The translations under genes and the position numbers were made by a program. From contig OZ014422.1 of the NCBI GenBank assembly GCA_963965975.1, positions 2,728,001-2,792,000 of the forward strand: a stretch of DNA of 64,000 nt. Reading direction: 5' to 3'. Shown here piece by piece: positions 9,885 to 22,600 of the stretch; the stretch's first letter is position 1, and the number at the start of each line of letters is the position of its first letter. Origin of the DNA: Xestospongia bergquistia. Its lineage: Eukaryota > Porifera > Demospongiae > Haplosclerida > Petrosiidae. The notes under the pieces are model-generated. The model was not told the origin of the DNA. It ran no database searches and saw only the letters and a program-made list of their open reading frames with translations.

Positions 9885-12601
9885 TCAACGTATTAATAGT
9901 TTCTTCTCACATTCATCCACGGCACAAGGATAGTGAAAAGGTATCTTACAGGTATGGAAATGACAGGTCATAGTGGCACCTAAATGCTTGCATTTGCTAC
10001 AACTCTGAGGTGGAAAGTTAACATTAAAACAAGGATACCCCGTCAGTAACTCACCATTGTCTTTCCCTCTTCTATTGCCTCTTCAAGTCCTTTCACTTCA
10101 CTCCCAACCAAACAAACTCCAGGTGTCCAAGTAGCACATAAACAATGAACCCAAGTCTCTATAAAAGACATTTGTTTTATTCATGCAGTGCATATTTCAA
10201 ATCAAATACCTTTCTTCTCTTCATTCTTACTTCCTTCACTAAGTTCATAGGGACCAAACAAATAGCCTAAATTTCTCTCATTATTCCCCAGACCACACAA
10301 GACACATACCCAGTCCTTTTGAAATGGCAAAGTCCCATCTTCAGATTTTCTACTTGATCTGCGCCTCTTAGGTGTTCGACCTTTTTTACTTCCATCTGAA
10401 GACTGTGAACTACCTCCAAAACTCTCATCATGACCTTCTCCTTGATTAGTAGAGCCACTTGCTGATGTTCCTTGGGAATTGTCTTGGGCAGATGTTTTCT
10501 TATTGACCTGTTTTGATTGTGTATCAGAAGAAGATGGAGTGCTGAACTCAAGTGAGCGAATACATTTATGACGGATAATCTCAGTGATGTTATAATTCTT
10601 TGAGTTGTTAGATCTCAGTGACTGCCTTCTTGGAGAGGGTTTGTCTTGTTTTGTGTTAAAGCTACCACCACTACCAGCTCCACCAACAAAAGTTACGATG
10701 GAAGGTGAAGTAGGAGAGAGTGATGAGGACATTATCTTATCATTACTGAGGCTTGCAGATACTTTTGGAGAACAGGAGATGCTCTCGACAATTTCTGTCT
10801 TCACAAACGATTTTTTGGAGGCAACACAAGAAAAATCTCTAGATAGCCTCCGTTTAGATTCATTAACCTGTTCAATGTTGTTAATTTTTGTAGGAAATCT
10901 TAAGCGAGTTGATTTTCGAGTAGCCATGTTACCGCACGGACGAATGAGCCTTCGATGCTTGTTTGTGGAACCAGTTATAACATCTCCAACACCTTTATTG
11001 CTAAGCTTTCTTTCCTTTTCTGCGGCTTCATTTCTCCATTCACGACGACGTTTCTTTGCTACTCTAGGTGATCCTGTACTTGAGAAAACAGCTAAATCTT
11101 CAATAACTTTAGATTTAGAGGCTTTAACAGGACTTGGAGATGCACTTGTTCGTACAAGATGGATTTTTGGAGAAAAGGACCTTTTGAAACTGCTTATTGG
11201 TATTTTATGTTTTTGGACAGTAGTGGTAGTAATACCAGTATTAAATACTAGTGGGTTAGTAGTACACATCAATGTACTTTGACTATCCACAATGACAGGG
11301 TCTTCTAGCTTAATCTGCACATTTTTGATTAACTGGCTATCTGCAGTTGCACAGACCTTGTTACACGAAACATCAATGTTTACTTCACCTACTTCAGGAT
11401 AGGACTTCTCTTCAACCTTAACATGACCACCATTACATAAAATAACCTCTAATTCAACAGTTGGAACACTTACTAGAGGGACATCAGTGGATAAAGCATG
11501 ATGATCCTTCCCATTCCATGTAGCATCTTCAGATTCAACAGTTATATCATCATCAACTACAGCAGATGGCAAGACATTCTTGTCGATTGATTGATGATCA
11601 CTATTATATGAGATGTCATCCATATTTTGATCAACTAATGGAGACATGTCCCTTAGTTGGTCACTATTGGATGGGAGATTGTCTAACTCCATGTTCATAT
11701 TATTAATTAAATGAACATCCAGATTTGCATCAGTATTATCAACAATGCCATTATTTTCAATGATTATATCATTTGTTAACTGCTTGTTTTCATTGTTTAT
11801 ACTAACTGGATTGTTTTCAACCTGCACATTATTTGATGGTAGACATTTCTCTTCCTTAATGTAAGTGACAGCATTTACTTCTACAAGTAACTTACAATTG
11901 GATGGAGTGTTGTCTAACTCCATTCTTAAATCATCAGCCAACTGGCCATTCCCCAATGAGACATCTTCCCACAACAGATTACCGTTGGATAGACCAACTT
12001 CTAATTCTACACTCATATCCTCCCTTAATTGGGTGTCATTGAATTGACCATTTAAATTTGTGTGACTTTTTGACTGACTGTCTGCAGTACTCTTTGTTTC
12101 AATGTTTATTTCATTTTTCAACTGCTGGGGTTCAGAGTTTATATTTAATGGGCTGTTCTCGGCATCCCAGCATTGTATATTCATATCTTCTAGCGGTACA
12201 CATTTTTCTTCCATAACAAATGCAGCTTCTGGTTCTACGGGTGGATCACGATGATGAGTGATATCGTTATGATTGATTATGTAATTGCTCTCTTCTGAAG
12301 ATGTGTATACTAAATCAAACATCTCTTCAGTGATCAAACTGCTATCAGTATGATCACTAGAGTTAATGGAAACTTCTGTTGATTCAGTATCTGGCTCCCA
12401 TCTATCTTCTTCTAATTTAGTTATTGAATTAGAGGGTATACCTCTTTCATCAGTGCAGTCCATGTTCTTCAATTTCAATGCAGAGTCTGAGAAATTTGTT
12501 GACAAGTTTACAAGCGTTAACTCAGATAAGGTTTCCATCTGATAAATTATGGGTGTGGTTAGCACAGGCGTGGTCGTTCTGAAACTGTGGACTTCTTCCA
12601 T
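9885..12601 (-). CDS. TCF20/RAI1-like chromatin protein with C-terminal ePHD
   Basis: Exons 10210-12601, 10055-10158 and 9885-10004 encode 871 residues. Most of the protein is low-complexity and acidic, then a basic part (SPRVAKKRRREWRNEA; GRTPKRRRSSRKSED). The C-terminus is an extended PHD finger spread over all three exons: WVCVLCGLGN with LGYLFGPYEL, then WVHCLCATWTPGVCLVGSEV, then CSKCKHLGATMTCHFHTCK and FHYPCAVDEC. This arrangement is that of TCF20, RAI1 and PHF-type nucleosome-binding ePHDs, so a nuclear chromatin role is likely. The ATG at 12601 directly follows an AG acceptor, suggesting an intron in the 5' UTR. A broken copy of its 3' end lies at 285-856. Confidence 0.8.
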
Positions 12602-12972
12602 CTGTGAAAGTAACAATAAAGTAATTATTGTTAAATATACAGCTACTAAATAAATTATATTATTATTATTGTCATGCTAAGCAAAACAAGTTTGATAAAT
12701 AAACATTTACTGTCAATCTTTCCGTTGCTCACACGTGATATTATTTTAATATTACTATCGCCTTTCCCAATAATTAGACATTGTCTGGTACATATATAGC
12801 AATGTAGGTAACACAGGAAGTCAGAGAGAAGTGATGAATAACAGATCAAGCAATCTACGCTATAAGAGTGAGTAAAGACAAGAATCAGAGCGAAGAAGTA
12901 AGTTTCAACATCAACTACGGTGTCAGATCAACTAGACAGAGGTCTGAGGAAACGCCCACTTTTACTGCAACA
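12602..12972. promoter_or_regulatory. Divergent promoter region, TCF20-like / PITPNC1
   Basis: 371 bp between two divergent start codons. It must hold both promoters and 5' UTRs, including the presumed 5' UTR intron of the TCF20-like gene. A CACACGTGATATT motif with an E-box core (CACGTG) lies near 12730. No TATA box is placed with confidence. Confidence 0.5.
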
Positions 12973-14456
12973 ATGTTATTAAAAGAGTATAGAATCTGTA
13001 TGCCAATAACTGTAGAAGAGGTAAGTCTTCACACCTGCTCCTGTTTACTGATAATCAGTACAGTCATAAACTACTTTATTATCTACCTTTCCAGTATCGA
13101 CTTGGACAGTTATACATGATTGCTCGTCACAGTCAAGAGGAAAGTCGTGGTGGAGAAGGTGTAGAAGTCGTCATTAATGAGCCTTGTACTGATCCTATAC
13201 GTGGTGAAGGCCAATACACAGAGAAAAGAATATACTTGCACAAGTAAGTTATATGTATCACTTATTATTGCGGAAACATGTTATCTGTTTGAGAGCATGA
13301 TAGGATTTGGCAAGGTTAGTCTGCTTGTGTCTAGGCTTTACAGGATGAAAGATAATGCAATAATATTGACAATATTGTCTGAAAGGAAAATGAATAGCTA
13401 AATATGGGGTAATAGTTTCAATGTGTGTTAAATAAATAAACAAAGGAATTGTTGAAGTTAATGGTTTCATGTTCATTCTTCTAGTCGTCTTCCTACATGG
13501 GTCCAGGCCATGTTACCAAGAATATTCTATATCACCGAAAAATCATGGAACTATTATCCATTTACATCTACAGGTAACTACTACATGTAATTAAAATTCT
13601 TTCCAAGAAATTCATGCCTGTGTGCATATTTGTTATTTGTTTGTATTTCCATCCTTTATGAACTGTTAATTACAGAATATACAGTGAGTAAAAATTGTTA
13701 TAAGTTCATAAGTGTATATTGTGTTGATAAAACAAATATTTAATTGTTTTTATAAAGTACACTGTCTATGTTTACGTATTCTAGTGCTCTTTCCTGCCTA
13801 AGTTTTTAATTCAAATTGAAACTACTTACCAAGATAACAATGGCTGTGCAGATAATGCACTGGGTCTCTCACCAGACATGTTAGCAGTAAGAGAAGTTGA
13901 CCATGTCAATATAGTTACTGATGAATACTTAACGAGAGAGATGACATCCGAAGATGATTGCACTCAATTTCAGTCAACAAAAACTGGCAGAGGGCCTTTA
14001 TGTGATGGATGGAAAGTAAATTTAAAAGATTGTTCTAATTACTATAGTTATGAATGTCAATATTTCTATTATTTAGGATGCTACTCAACCTATTATGTGT
14101 TCGTATAAAGTTGTAAAAGTTTTCTTTGAAGTGTGGGGACTTCAAACTCGTGTTGAGTCAAATGTACATAGGGTTAGTACAATGTGTCCTATCCTTTGTT
14201 AACAAATTTTTCAGGCTATTCGGGATATAATTCTGAAAGGTCATAAACAAGCATTCCTGTGGTTAGATGAATGGCATGGTAAGTTAAGAAGGAAAGAGAA
14301 CAATTCCCTAAACTGAAATGACTGTACTTCCCGTTTTCAGGACTGACTCTTGATGATATAAGAGAGTATGAGAGGAAAATGCATGAAGAAACTAATCATT
14401 TAGTTCTCTCAGACATGAACACAACTCCTAATGGTGCAACACCTGACGCTCACTAA
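12973..14456 (+). CDS. PITPNC1: PITPNC1-type phosphatidylinositol transfer protein
   Basis: Eight exons: 12973-13020, 13095-13243, 13485-13573, 13676-13683, 13785-14015, 14077-14172, 14215-14278 and 14341-14456, giving 266 residues. The start MLLKEYRICMPITVEEYRLG and the blocks EGVEVVINEPC, FYITEKSWNYYPF, EYTCSFLPKF, KTGRGPL, PIMCSYK, FEVWGLQTRVE and WLDEWHGLTLDDIREYE follow the cytosolic class II PITP (RdgB-beta) closely. These proteins carry phosphatidylinositol or phosphatidic acid between membranes. Exon 4 is an 8-nt microexon. With it, the reading is EYT followed by CSFLPKF, as in the vertebrate protein, and the phase closes exactly. The C-terminal tail after the helix is short (STOP after ...GATPDAH). 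Confidence 0.93.
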
Positions 14457-15271
14457 ATCTTTAAATGTATTATTTATTGTATAATAATTATATTATGTGT
14501 TTTAATGTGACATCAAATTATTGTTACTATAAATATATGTTTCCTGCATCTTTTTAATTTGAACAAGTTATGACATAATCTTGTATGTGGTCAGATCCAG
14601 GATCTGAATGTGATGTGTATAGCATATGACAGGAAATCATTGTGTACTTTACTACGTCACAAGTCTTAAACTTCCTGCTAGACAAATAACAGACACAATT
14701 TAGTAAACTAATAGTAGACCTTTTAACCAATGCTATAAGAACTGTAGTACTGAAGAGGAAGGAAAAAGAACAGACGAATTAATTGGGGGTTTCTGTCATT
14801 TTTGAGGTTATGTGACATAATTTTGTTATGTGACATGGTATTTCAGATTAACATAATTGTCACTGTCTATTGTGTTTCTTGTGGTAGCTAGGCTACCCTA
14901 ACTGTAATTGCACAATAATGAAGAAAGAAATAATAGCTATTATTAAGTGAACAAAATGAATAGAGTACACAAAATGAGCTATTTGTCATGAATTAACACC
15001 CTAACCCCTCCCTTTCAAAAAAAATTAGATGGATGATAGTAATAAGAGAAATGATTATCAGGAGCACAACTCTTCCGGTTATTCTGCTACTGATATCATG
15101 ATGAATTACAATTAAAAAAAGAAGGCAAATGTTTGCAGTAGAAGTACATGTACAGAGTTGAATTATACATGTAATAACAACAAAAACAAGAGATCAAGAA
15201 AGAAAAGTCGAAGATCATAACACTAAAAGTTATATTACATTTGTGATGTCATCACTTGGTCACATGACCAG
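14457..15271. other. Convergent intergenic region, PITPNC1 / CK1
   Basis: About 815 bp holding the two 3' UTRs. An AATAAT/TATAAATA-rich stretch follows the PITPNC1 stop. No further gene or structured element was seen. Confidence 0.5.
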
Positions 15272-18008
15272 TTACTTCTTTGAAAAGGCAGACTTGAATC
15301 TACTAGTTGTAGATTGAGTTTGTGTGTTTTGGGCTGTGGCTGGATCTCGTTCAGATGGTCGCGAAGAGCTTCTTAGCTGACGTGCATGAGATCTTGTCGT
15401 CATTCTATCAACAACTATAAGAGAAAGACATAATATAGAGAGAGAGAGTCAGCTGAAGATAGCTATGAATATTTTTAAGTAGTTCTTGAAATTAGAGAAT
15501 TAAAATAAACTAAATTTATCAAGTAGTATTGATACCTAAACTTACAGTCACACACATATGAACAAACGTGATCATAGATAAGATCATATAATGCTTTTAA
15601 AATACTCGAGTGTATTAGAATTACAAGAAACAATGTGACCCTATCATGTGTCCGCCTCCCACAATATCAGATATATAATACCAGATGTTTAAATTCTTGC
15701 CATTAAGAATAAACACATTAAAGGAAAACTCATTATAGACAATCAGTTCATAATTGAGTATTAATTAAAGGTGACTCACCACTAGGATGAACAAATTCTG
15801 GTTGAGGAGGTAATGGCGGTGGCATAGGGTTACTGTGATGTGGATGATACTCCATTGAGCTACCTAACCTATCATCTAGATGATGATCACCATGAACAAG
15901 GCCTGATGATGTTGACCCCACCCACTGAGCTGTATGCATGTGATGGCCAATAGGTGGACCACCTGTTGCTCCCGATGACATCATGACCATTCCAGAATGA
16001 GGCATAGTTTGTTTCTCTTTTTCACTGCGAGAACGTGTTCGCATCATTGGGACTATGGGAAATAAAAATACATAACTATCATTTATTCTTAGTAACAATT
16101 GTTACTAAATATAGCACTACTAAAAATAGCCATACTTTGATGTGTTGGAGATGGTGGTATAGTTGTCCCATGTAATGCTCCATGTTGACGAGTCATAGGT
16201 GAGCCCATTGCTACTGCTTGCCGAGAAGTGGGCGTGGCACTGTGTGTATACGGTACAACAGGAGGAGGATGGTGCGAGTGGAGACCGTCTCGATATCCAA
16301 CAACCATACCATGACTTGGCATTGATGCAGCTGAGTGGTCACCTGTAGGCTACAAAAAAACAAATGTTGACTTTGTTATAAAATGAAGTCTATTTAATGT
16401 TTAGGACAGATACGTTTGACAACAAACAGACTTTAAAACTTAGAATCAACACTAAATTTAGACACATTATAGATACCACCTAGTACAGTATTACTAGTAC
16501 ATTGGATATGGTGTAATGGATTATATTATGACCATACAATTCTAGCTGTGTTCCAGTCGTAGACATAATCGTATGTGTAGCCTAGTCGATGAAAGAGATT
16601 TCTAAACAGTTGCCTGAGGTAAGTGTAGTCTGGCTTGTCTTCAAACTTAAGCCCACGACAAAAATTAAGATATGTGCCAAATTCACCTTAAAAAAATCAT
16701 TTTTAAAAACGAATCATGTCTTTATTAACTCACCAGGATAACCTCTACACAACACCTCTACTGGAGTGGAAAGTTTCTTTTCACTGATTTTCTCATATTT
16801 CTGTTTTTTGGTGGCAGCCTACAATAATCAAAAGTCCAGTCATTTCTCTAGTCATTAACTTCAATCACATACCTTTAGTCCCTGCCATGGTAGACTACCC
16901 AAGTTAAAGTACATTAACATATAACCCAATGATTCTAAATCGTCTCGTCGACTTTGTTCTGCCAAAAAGAAAATAGAAAGGTGTCATATCTTCCAGTTGG
17001 TCAACAATAATATTATAATTAACGCTATATTATTACATTATTATCATGTAATTATCACATACTCCTTACCTATTCCTAAATGAGTGTTAATACTAGCATA
17101 ACGAGCTGTTCCTGTCAAATTCTTGTTTTCTCTATAGGGAATGTGTTGATGTGTACGAGCGTCACGATATTTCTTGGCCAATCCAAAGTCAATGATATAT
17201 ACAAGATTGCCTTTCTTGCCCAAGCCCATGAGGAAATTGTCCGGTTTTACATCACGATGAATAAAATTCTTTGAATGAATATATTCTATTCTACTGATCT
17301 AATGGAGAAACAGTTAACACAATTACACATATAATTAATCTATATAATAGTAGTTCAACAATGCTAGTATTACATTCAAAGGATATTTTGAAGGGCCAAA
17401 CAATATATATTATGAATACACAGTAGTATACACTGTAGTAGTTTAGTTCTCACCAATTGATCTGCTAACAATAGCACTGTCTTGAGAGAGAATTTACGAG
17501 AGCAGAAATTGAACAGGTCCTCTAAGCTGGGACCTAATAGTTCCATAACCAAGACATTGTAATCACCTTCTGTACCACACCATTTAATAGAAGGTATACC
17601 AACTGGAAAAAAACAATACACAAACAATGGACACGTGAATTACTAATAAAAAGGGCCAACCAATTATTAGAATGTACTATCTGTATAGTAATAGTATATC
17701 AGTAATCTCAATTCACTAAGCATATTAAGGTAACTAATGATATTTTGATCCTATGGGATTATTTAAAGAGAAGGATTTTACTTCGTGAAACAAACTGTCA
17801 ACAAACCACAGGTTAGGGTATGAACAGTAGTCTCTATTCCATATAAGGTAAAATGCACATGAACACTATGTAGAACTTATTTAGAGGTGGTTGTACCTCC
17901 GGACTGCATCATTTTATAGAATTTAGCTTCAATATGAAGTTGAGGATGTTTGGTCTTGACACACTCCAACTTGATAGCAACTTCCTCTTTAGTAGCAATG
18001 TTTGTGCC

Positions 18009-18079
<71 letters not shown>

Positions 18080-18129
18080 GGAGGGAGGGAGGGAGGGAGG
18101 GAGGGAGGGAGGGAGAGAGGGGAGGGAGG

Positions 18130-18224
<95 letters not shown>

Positions 18225-19123
18225 CAATATAAACAAACAACAATATCACTACGAACAGTCTATAGCATTATGCTACGAGACAACAAGTCACAAATGAAAG
18301 ACAACAACTTGTGACGCCAAAACTAACAATACTAACAACAACACAGACTCAACTCACAAGGGTTGTTATGGTTACTAATCAAAATAAACAGCTAGACTAA
18401 ATGGGGCACACCTACTTGACATACATGAAAAGAAAGGGCAAAATATTAACATGATATTTAAAATAGTTCCCATTACAGGATATTCAATCAGTATGGCTCC
18501 TTGAAATAGTTTACAGTGCCAAATTACATACTTATAACAAGAAAATGGTAGAGAAAGCTTTGATGTGGCAAAATAAAACAGCTGAGTCACATATCAACAT
18601 ACTTTGACATAGCCAGCACATGTTTATCAACATTACAAGTGTCTCCTGACCTCAGTGTTACCTCAAAGGATTACAGGAAACCAGATTTGCTAAATTTACT
18701 ACAATATTAATAACAAGGAAGTCCCTGTCATTACAAGAACTATTAGCACTGTATTCAATCACTATTTACTATGTTATATGAAGTAAAGAGGAGCCCCTGT
18801 ACTTGTCAAGGAAGTCCCTCATTATCAGAATTATTAGCACATCTATTACTACGTTAAAAGAAGGAAAGAGTAGCCCTGTACTTGTCAACGAATAATTCCA
18901 AGTGTTGACAGCAAGACACCATTTGAATAACAGTGTCTTGTACAGACTAACAGATGGCCCACCATTACTGCAGGCTAGCATCTGATACATTGCATCATGT
19001 TCTTTATGAGAAAATGTCATGTTTCTGTCTACTTTACTTACCGAGATAAATATCTCCAAACGATCCACTCCCAATCTTACGGCCCAGTCGATATTTCCCT
19101 CCGACTCTTAGTTCCATAGTCAT
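15272..19123 (-). CDS. CSNK1D: Casein kinase 1 delta/epsilon
   Basis: Ten exons: 19042-19123, 17897-18007, 17454-17602, 17070-17298, 16873-16958, 16734-16818, 16538-16686, 16136-16349, 15780-16052 and 15272-15414, giving 506 residues. The kinase domain is nearly identical to CK1 delta/epsilon: [21 protein letters not shown] (glycine-rich loop), EEVAIKLE (catalytic Lys), [15 protein letters not shown] (HRD), [13 protein letters not shown] (DFG) and [20 protein letters not shown]. The tail is long, rich in His, Pro, Met and Ser, and unlike the vertebrate tail. It would carry the autoinhibitory phosphorylation sites of the family. Vertebrate delta and epsilon cannot be told apart here. CK1 delta/epsilon acts in Wnt and clock signalling. 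Intron 1 ends in a 200-bp (CT)n run that directly forms the 3' splice-site tract of exon 2. Confidence 0.93.
18013..18220. repeat. (GA)n/(GGGA)n microsatellite, ~208 bp
   Basis: A pure GA run interrupted by a GGGA block (about 18075-18136). On the transcribed (minus) strand it is a CT run ending six bases before the exon 2 junction of the CK1 gene, so it is the polypyrimidine tract of that acceptor. Confidence 0.97.
18716..18890. repeat. Imperfect ~90-bp tandem duplication in CK1 intron 1
   Basis: Two diverged copies, each running from GGAAGTCCCT to CCCTGTACTTGTCAA. The second copy is shorter. It lies in intron 1 of the CK1 gene. Confidence 0.75.
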
Positions 19124-19663
19124 TTGTAATAGTTAAAGTACAAACAGATCTGGAAACGAAAGAAAATCATAGTGAATTAGAATAGTCCTTTAGATAACAT
19201 ACGTGAAAATGTTTTACCATTAACTTACTGACCCTATAATATTATAAATAAATAAACTATCCAGTCAAGACCTCTGTATCTTCACAAAACAATCTATCGA
19301 TAAATCAGTAAGAGTCTAACATTACTTGTTTAGATAGTTCTCTTTGTGAATGCTTCTACTGTGCCCACGATAGCCAGGAAGCCAAAAAACGTGCATATCG
19401 CGTGATATCGCGTGATATATGCTAATCTATTCTTAGATATTATTATGTAATTGGTGTGAACTTTTATTTTTAGTAACAAATTCGTCGTTGCTGTTGCCGG
19501 CTAACTCCCCAGGAAAAGGCATGACGCAGCTCTTATGATAAAAGCATTAGGTACAAAATCGATTTAAGACTTACACTAAAGACAGTGAGATCTATTTCCA
19601 AGTGACTAAATTATCGTAAGTGATCTCACAAGGTTATACAGTCATACTCTTGTGCACGTAATC
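19124..19663. promoter_or_regulatory. Divergent promoter region, CK1 / vWA gene
   Basis: 540 bp between two divergent start codons. Near 19396-19417 the ten-base word ATATCGCGTG stands twice in a row followed by ATATATGC. CpG dinucleotides are scarce elsewhere around here, so this doublet is a plausible factor-binding site. Confidence 0.45.
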
Positions 19664-22600
19664 ATGGAATGGGCGTCTCCCTATGTTTATGAGGGTCATT
19701 CTGAGGAGGAAGAGGTCTCAGAAGGAGAGCTAGAGGAAGGAATGTGGTTGAGTGACAGTGATGATGACGAGCCCCCACAACCTCCTCCACCTCCTCGAAC
19801 TGAAAGACGTGCCGGTTTCCTAGGGAGACTATTCAAAAGAGCACAAACTGGACGGAAATCCGGAGCTCCACCCCCTCCAGATGAGTAAGTTTGACTATAA
19901 TAGCCACATTCAATGACATTATAATGTTAATTTATATGTGTCAGTGATGATTCTAGTGGAGAGGAAGATAGTGAAGATGAGGACGAACAGCGAAAAGGGT
20001 AAAATCCTCTTACATATTAATTACTTACCATTAATCCTATGTACTCATAGTCTTCCTCGTGTGAGTGGTTATGCTGACTTATCCTTCCCTGCTCCTCCCC
20101 TTCGTCAAGAGTCTGATGACTCACAACTCAGTAGTCCATTACCCAGTATGGCATCATCCATTGATACTAGTGGTGCGAATGCTGATGTAGACAGAGAGAA
20201 AGATAGTATAGAGATGGAAGTATCACCAGGAAAGTATGCTCAATTAGCAGAGTTTCAACAAGAAATGAAAGACAAAAACACAAGTGATAAAATGTAATGT
20301 TTAAATATTATTTGTTGTGCTATATTTATTGTTATTTTATTATTATAGTCCTACTGCTCCAATGGTACAACCTCCAAATAATCAACCAGGTGAAGCCGCA
20401 GGTCAGTAAATATCAGTGACAACTAGATTTATTAGTTTATTCTTATAGTTCCCTCACCTCCTCCTCCTCCTCCACCAACTGCACCGATCAAACAGCTCCG
20501 TGGAATTATGAAAGGAGAGCTGAAAAAACAAAAGAGACAAAGAGTACGTTGGGACAAGAGTTATAAAAGCAGTGAGTTGTATTATCATTCACATACATCT
20601 TGAAGTATTTCCCAATAGAACATAGAGATGGGTCTTCTCAAGGAATACGAACACGTCGACCTGATACTAACATCCTTGTTGTCAAATTCAATACACTAAG
20701 AGAGACAGGACATTTACATACTGGTGACGCTCAGTTTTGTTCCAATCCAGATTGTGGCTCCATTGTAAGTCACCTGACTAAGTTAGTCGGAGAAGAAGAT
20801 GATGAAAAGAAAGTCAGTTTATAACAAATAGTATCTACATGTTTTAAGTTGTATTTTTTTAGCTTTGGACATGTGAGTTTTGTGGTACTACAACAGAGCT
20901 AGAGATTGTCCCTGAAGAAATCCCCACTGAGGAGGATACCACGTACCTCATCACTCCAGCTGGTGTGATTGCTGAAGAGGGCAGGTCAGTAGGCGGAGCT
21001 GGCACTGATGAATCCTTAGTAGTATTTTGTATTGATACATCTGGTAGTATGTGTGTGACCACAGAGGTAAATTGAGAGTAGTATTGAGTAAGTATGATTC
21101 TCTCTCACTCTCTTTCCAGGTTCCAGGACGTTACGACCTTCGTGGTGCTAAAGAAAAGCATGAAAAGTTATTGCAAAGTCTTCCAACTGATGTTGCTGCA
21201 GATCTACGTCAACCTGAATACAGATTTATGCAGGGAAATAGTCGTAATGTCACACACATTTCACGTATGGAGAGTCTTCAGGCAGCGATAGATTCTCAAT
21301 TAGCAAGATTGGCTCATTCAGAACCCAACAAGAGGGCTTGTCTAGTTACATTTAGTGATGATGTAAGAGTGATACTAAATATAGTTACAACTGATGTTGT
21401 ATAATATAGGTGACTATTATTGGTGATGGTCGTATGACACCAGTTACCATTGCTGGTGACAAGCTATCTGATTCCAAAGCCATCATTGATGTTGGTAGAG
21501 CTATTTCTCTTCCAGCAACAATTCGTGAGACGCAAAGAGCACTTTCTAAGAAAGTATTTAGGTAGAAAACCAAACAAATGATGACGTCAGTATGACATAA
21601 TTTTCATTGTAGTCTTGAAGAATCTGGACAAACAGCACTAGGACCGGCTGTGTTAGTTTCTGTGGTTGTTGCTTCTCAGAAGCCAGGATCAAAAGTGATT
21701 TCATAGTTATATCACCATATTGTTCCATCATGAATGTTGTATAGGTTGTTATTTGTACTGATGGTTTGGCTAATGTTGGGTTGGGGAGTCTTGATGGTTA
21801 GTATGACTGTATATTATCTGATATAATGTGTGTCTTACAATATATAGTAGTTGCATCCAATGACAAGTCGTATGCAGCTGCTGAGAACTTTTACGAAGAT
21901 CTTGGAGACATAGCAATGGATAAAGGGTTAGAAAAACAATGCCCCTTTTTAACTGATAGTTAATTATCTTTTCTTTTAGTGTGACTGTCTCTTTGTTGTC
22001 TATTGAAGGGAGTGATTGTCGTGTGGTAGAATTGGGTCAAGTAGCTAATCGTACTGGAGGTCAGGTCACTATGGTAAATCCATTGACTGTTACGGAAGAG
22101 TTTGGCAGTATTTTAAATAATCCAGTGATAGCAACTGATGTTGTCTCTAAAATCATTGTTCATCATGACATGTATGTTGTAATAGCTACAGAGAACTGTA
22201 CATTGATAGTTTCTTGCCTTGCTTTAATACTTTTGAGTAGTAATTCTATTTTACTTTATATAGGTATTTTCGTAATGAAGACACTAAGGACAGTGTTATC
22301 ATAAAACAAGTAGGCAATGTTACAGCTGACTCAGAATTAACTTATGAATATGGTGTGCAATCGTCTAAAAAAACTACTAAAAATGACAAAGCTCCTGCAT
22401 CTGAGCAAGGAGGAGGAGAAGATGTCAAGTCAAAAGGTATTGTAAATGGAGTCATTGTTTACGAGTGCTCACTTCCTCTTTTGCACATGTTTACTCATTA
22501 AAACATGTTTATTACTACAATTACTTCAAACATGTATCCATTACAAAACATGTACAATGTATCAATTACTTACAAGTATCTATTACAAAATATATACTTA

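Noticed and set aside
10605..11282. 225-residue plus-strand frame opposite the TCF20-like gene
   Set aside because: It is antisense to a large coding exon, with no recognisable domain.
17950..18297. Long open frames on both strands over the GA repeat
   Set aside because: They are products of a dinucleotide repeat inside an intron, with no support from start sites or splicing.
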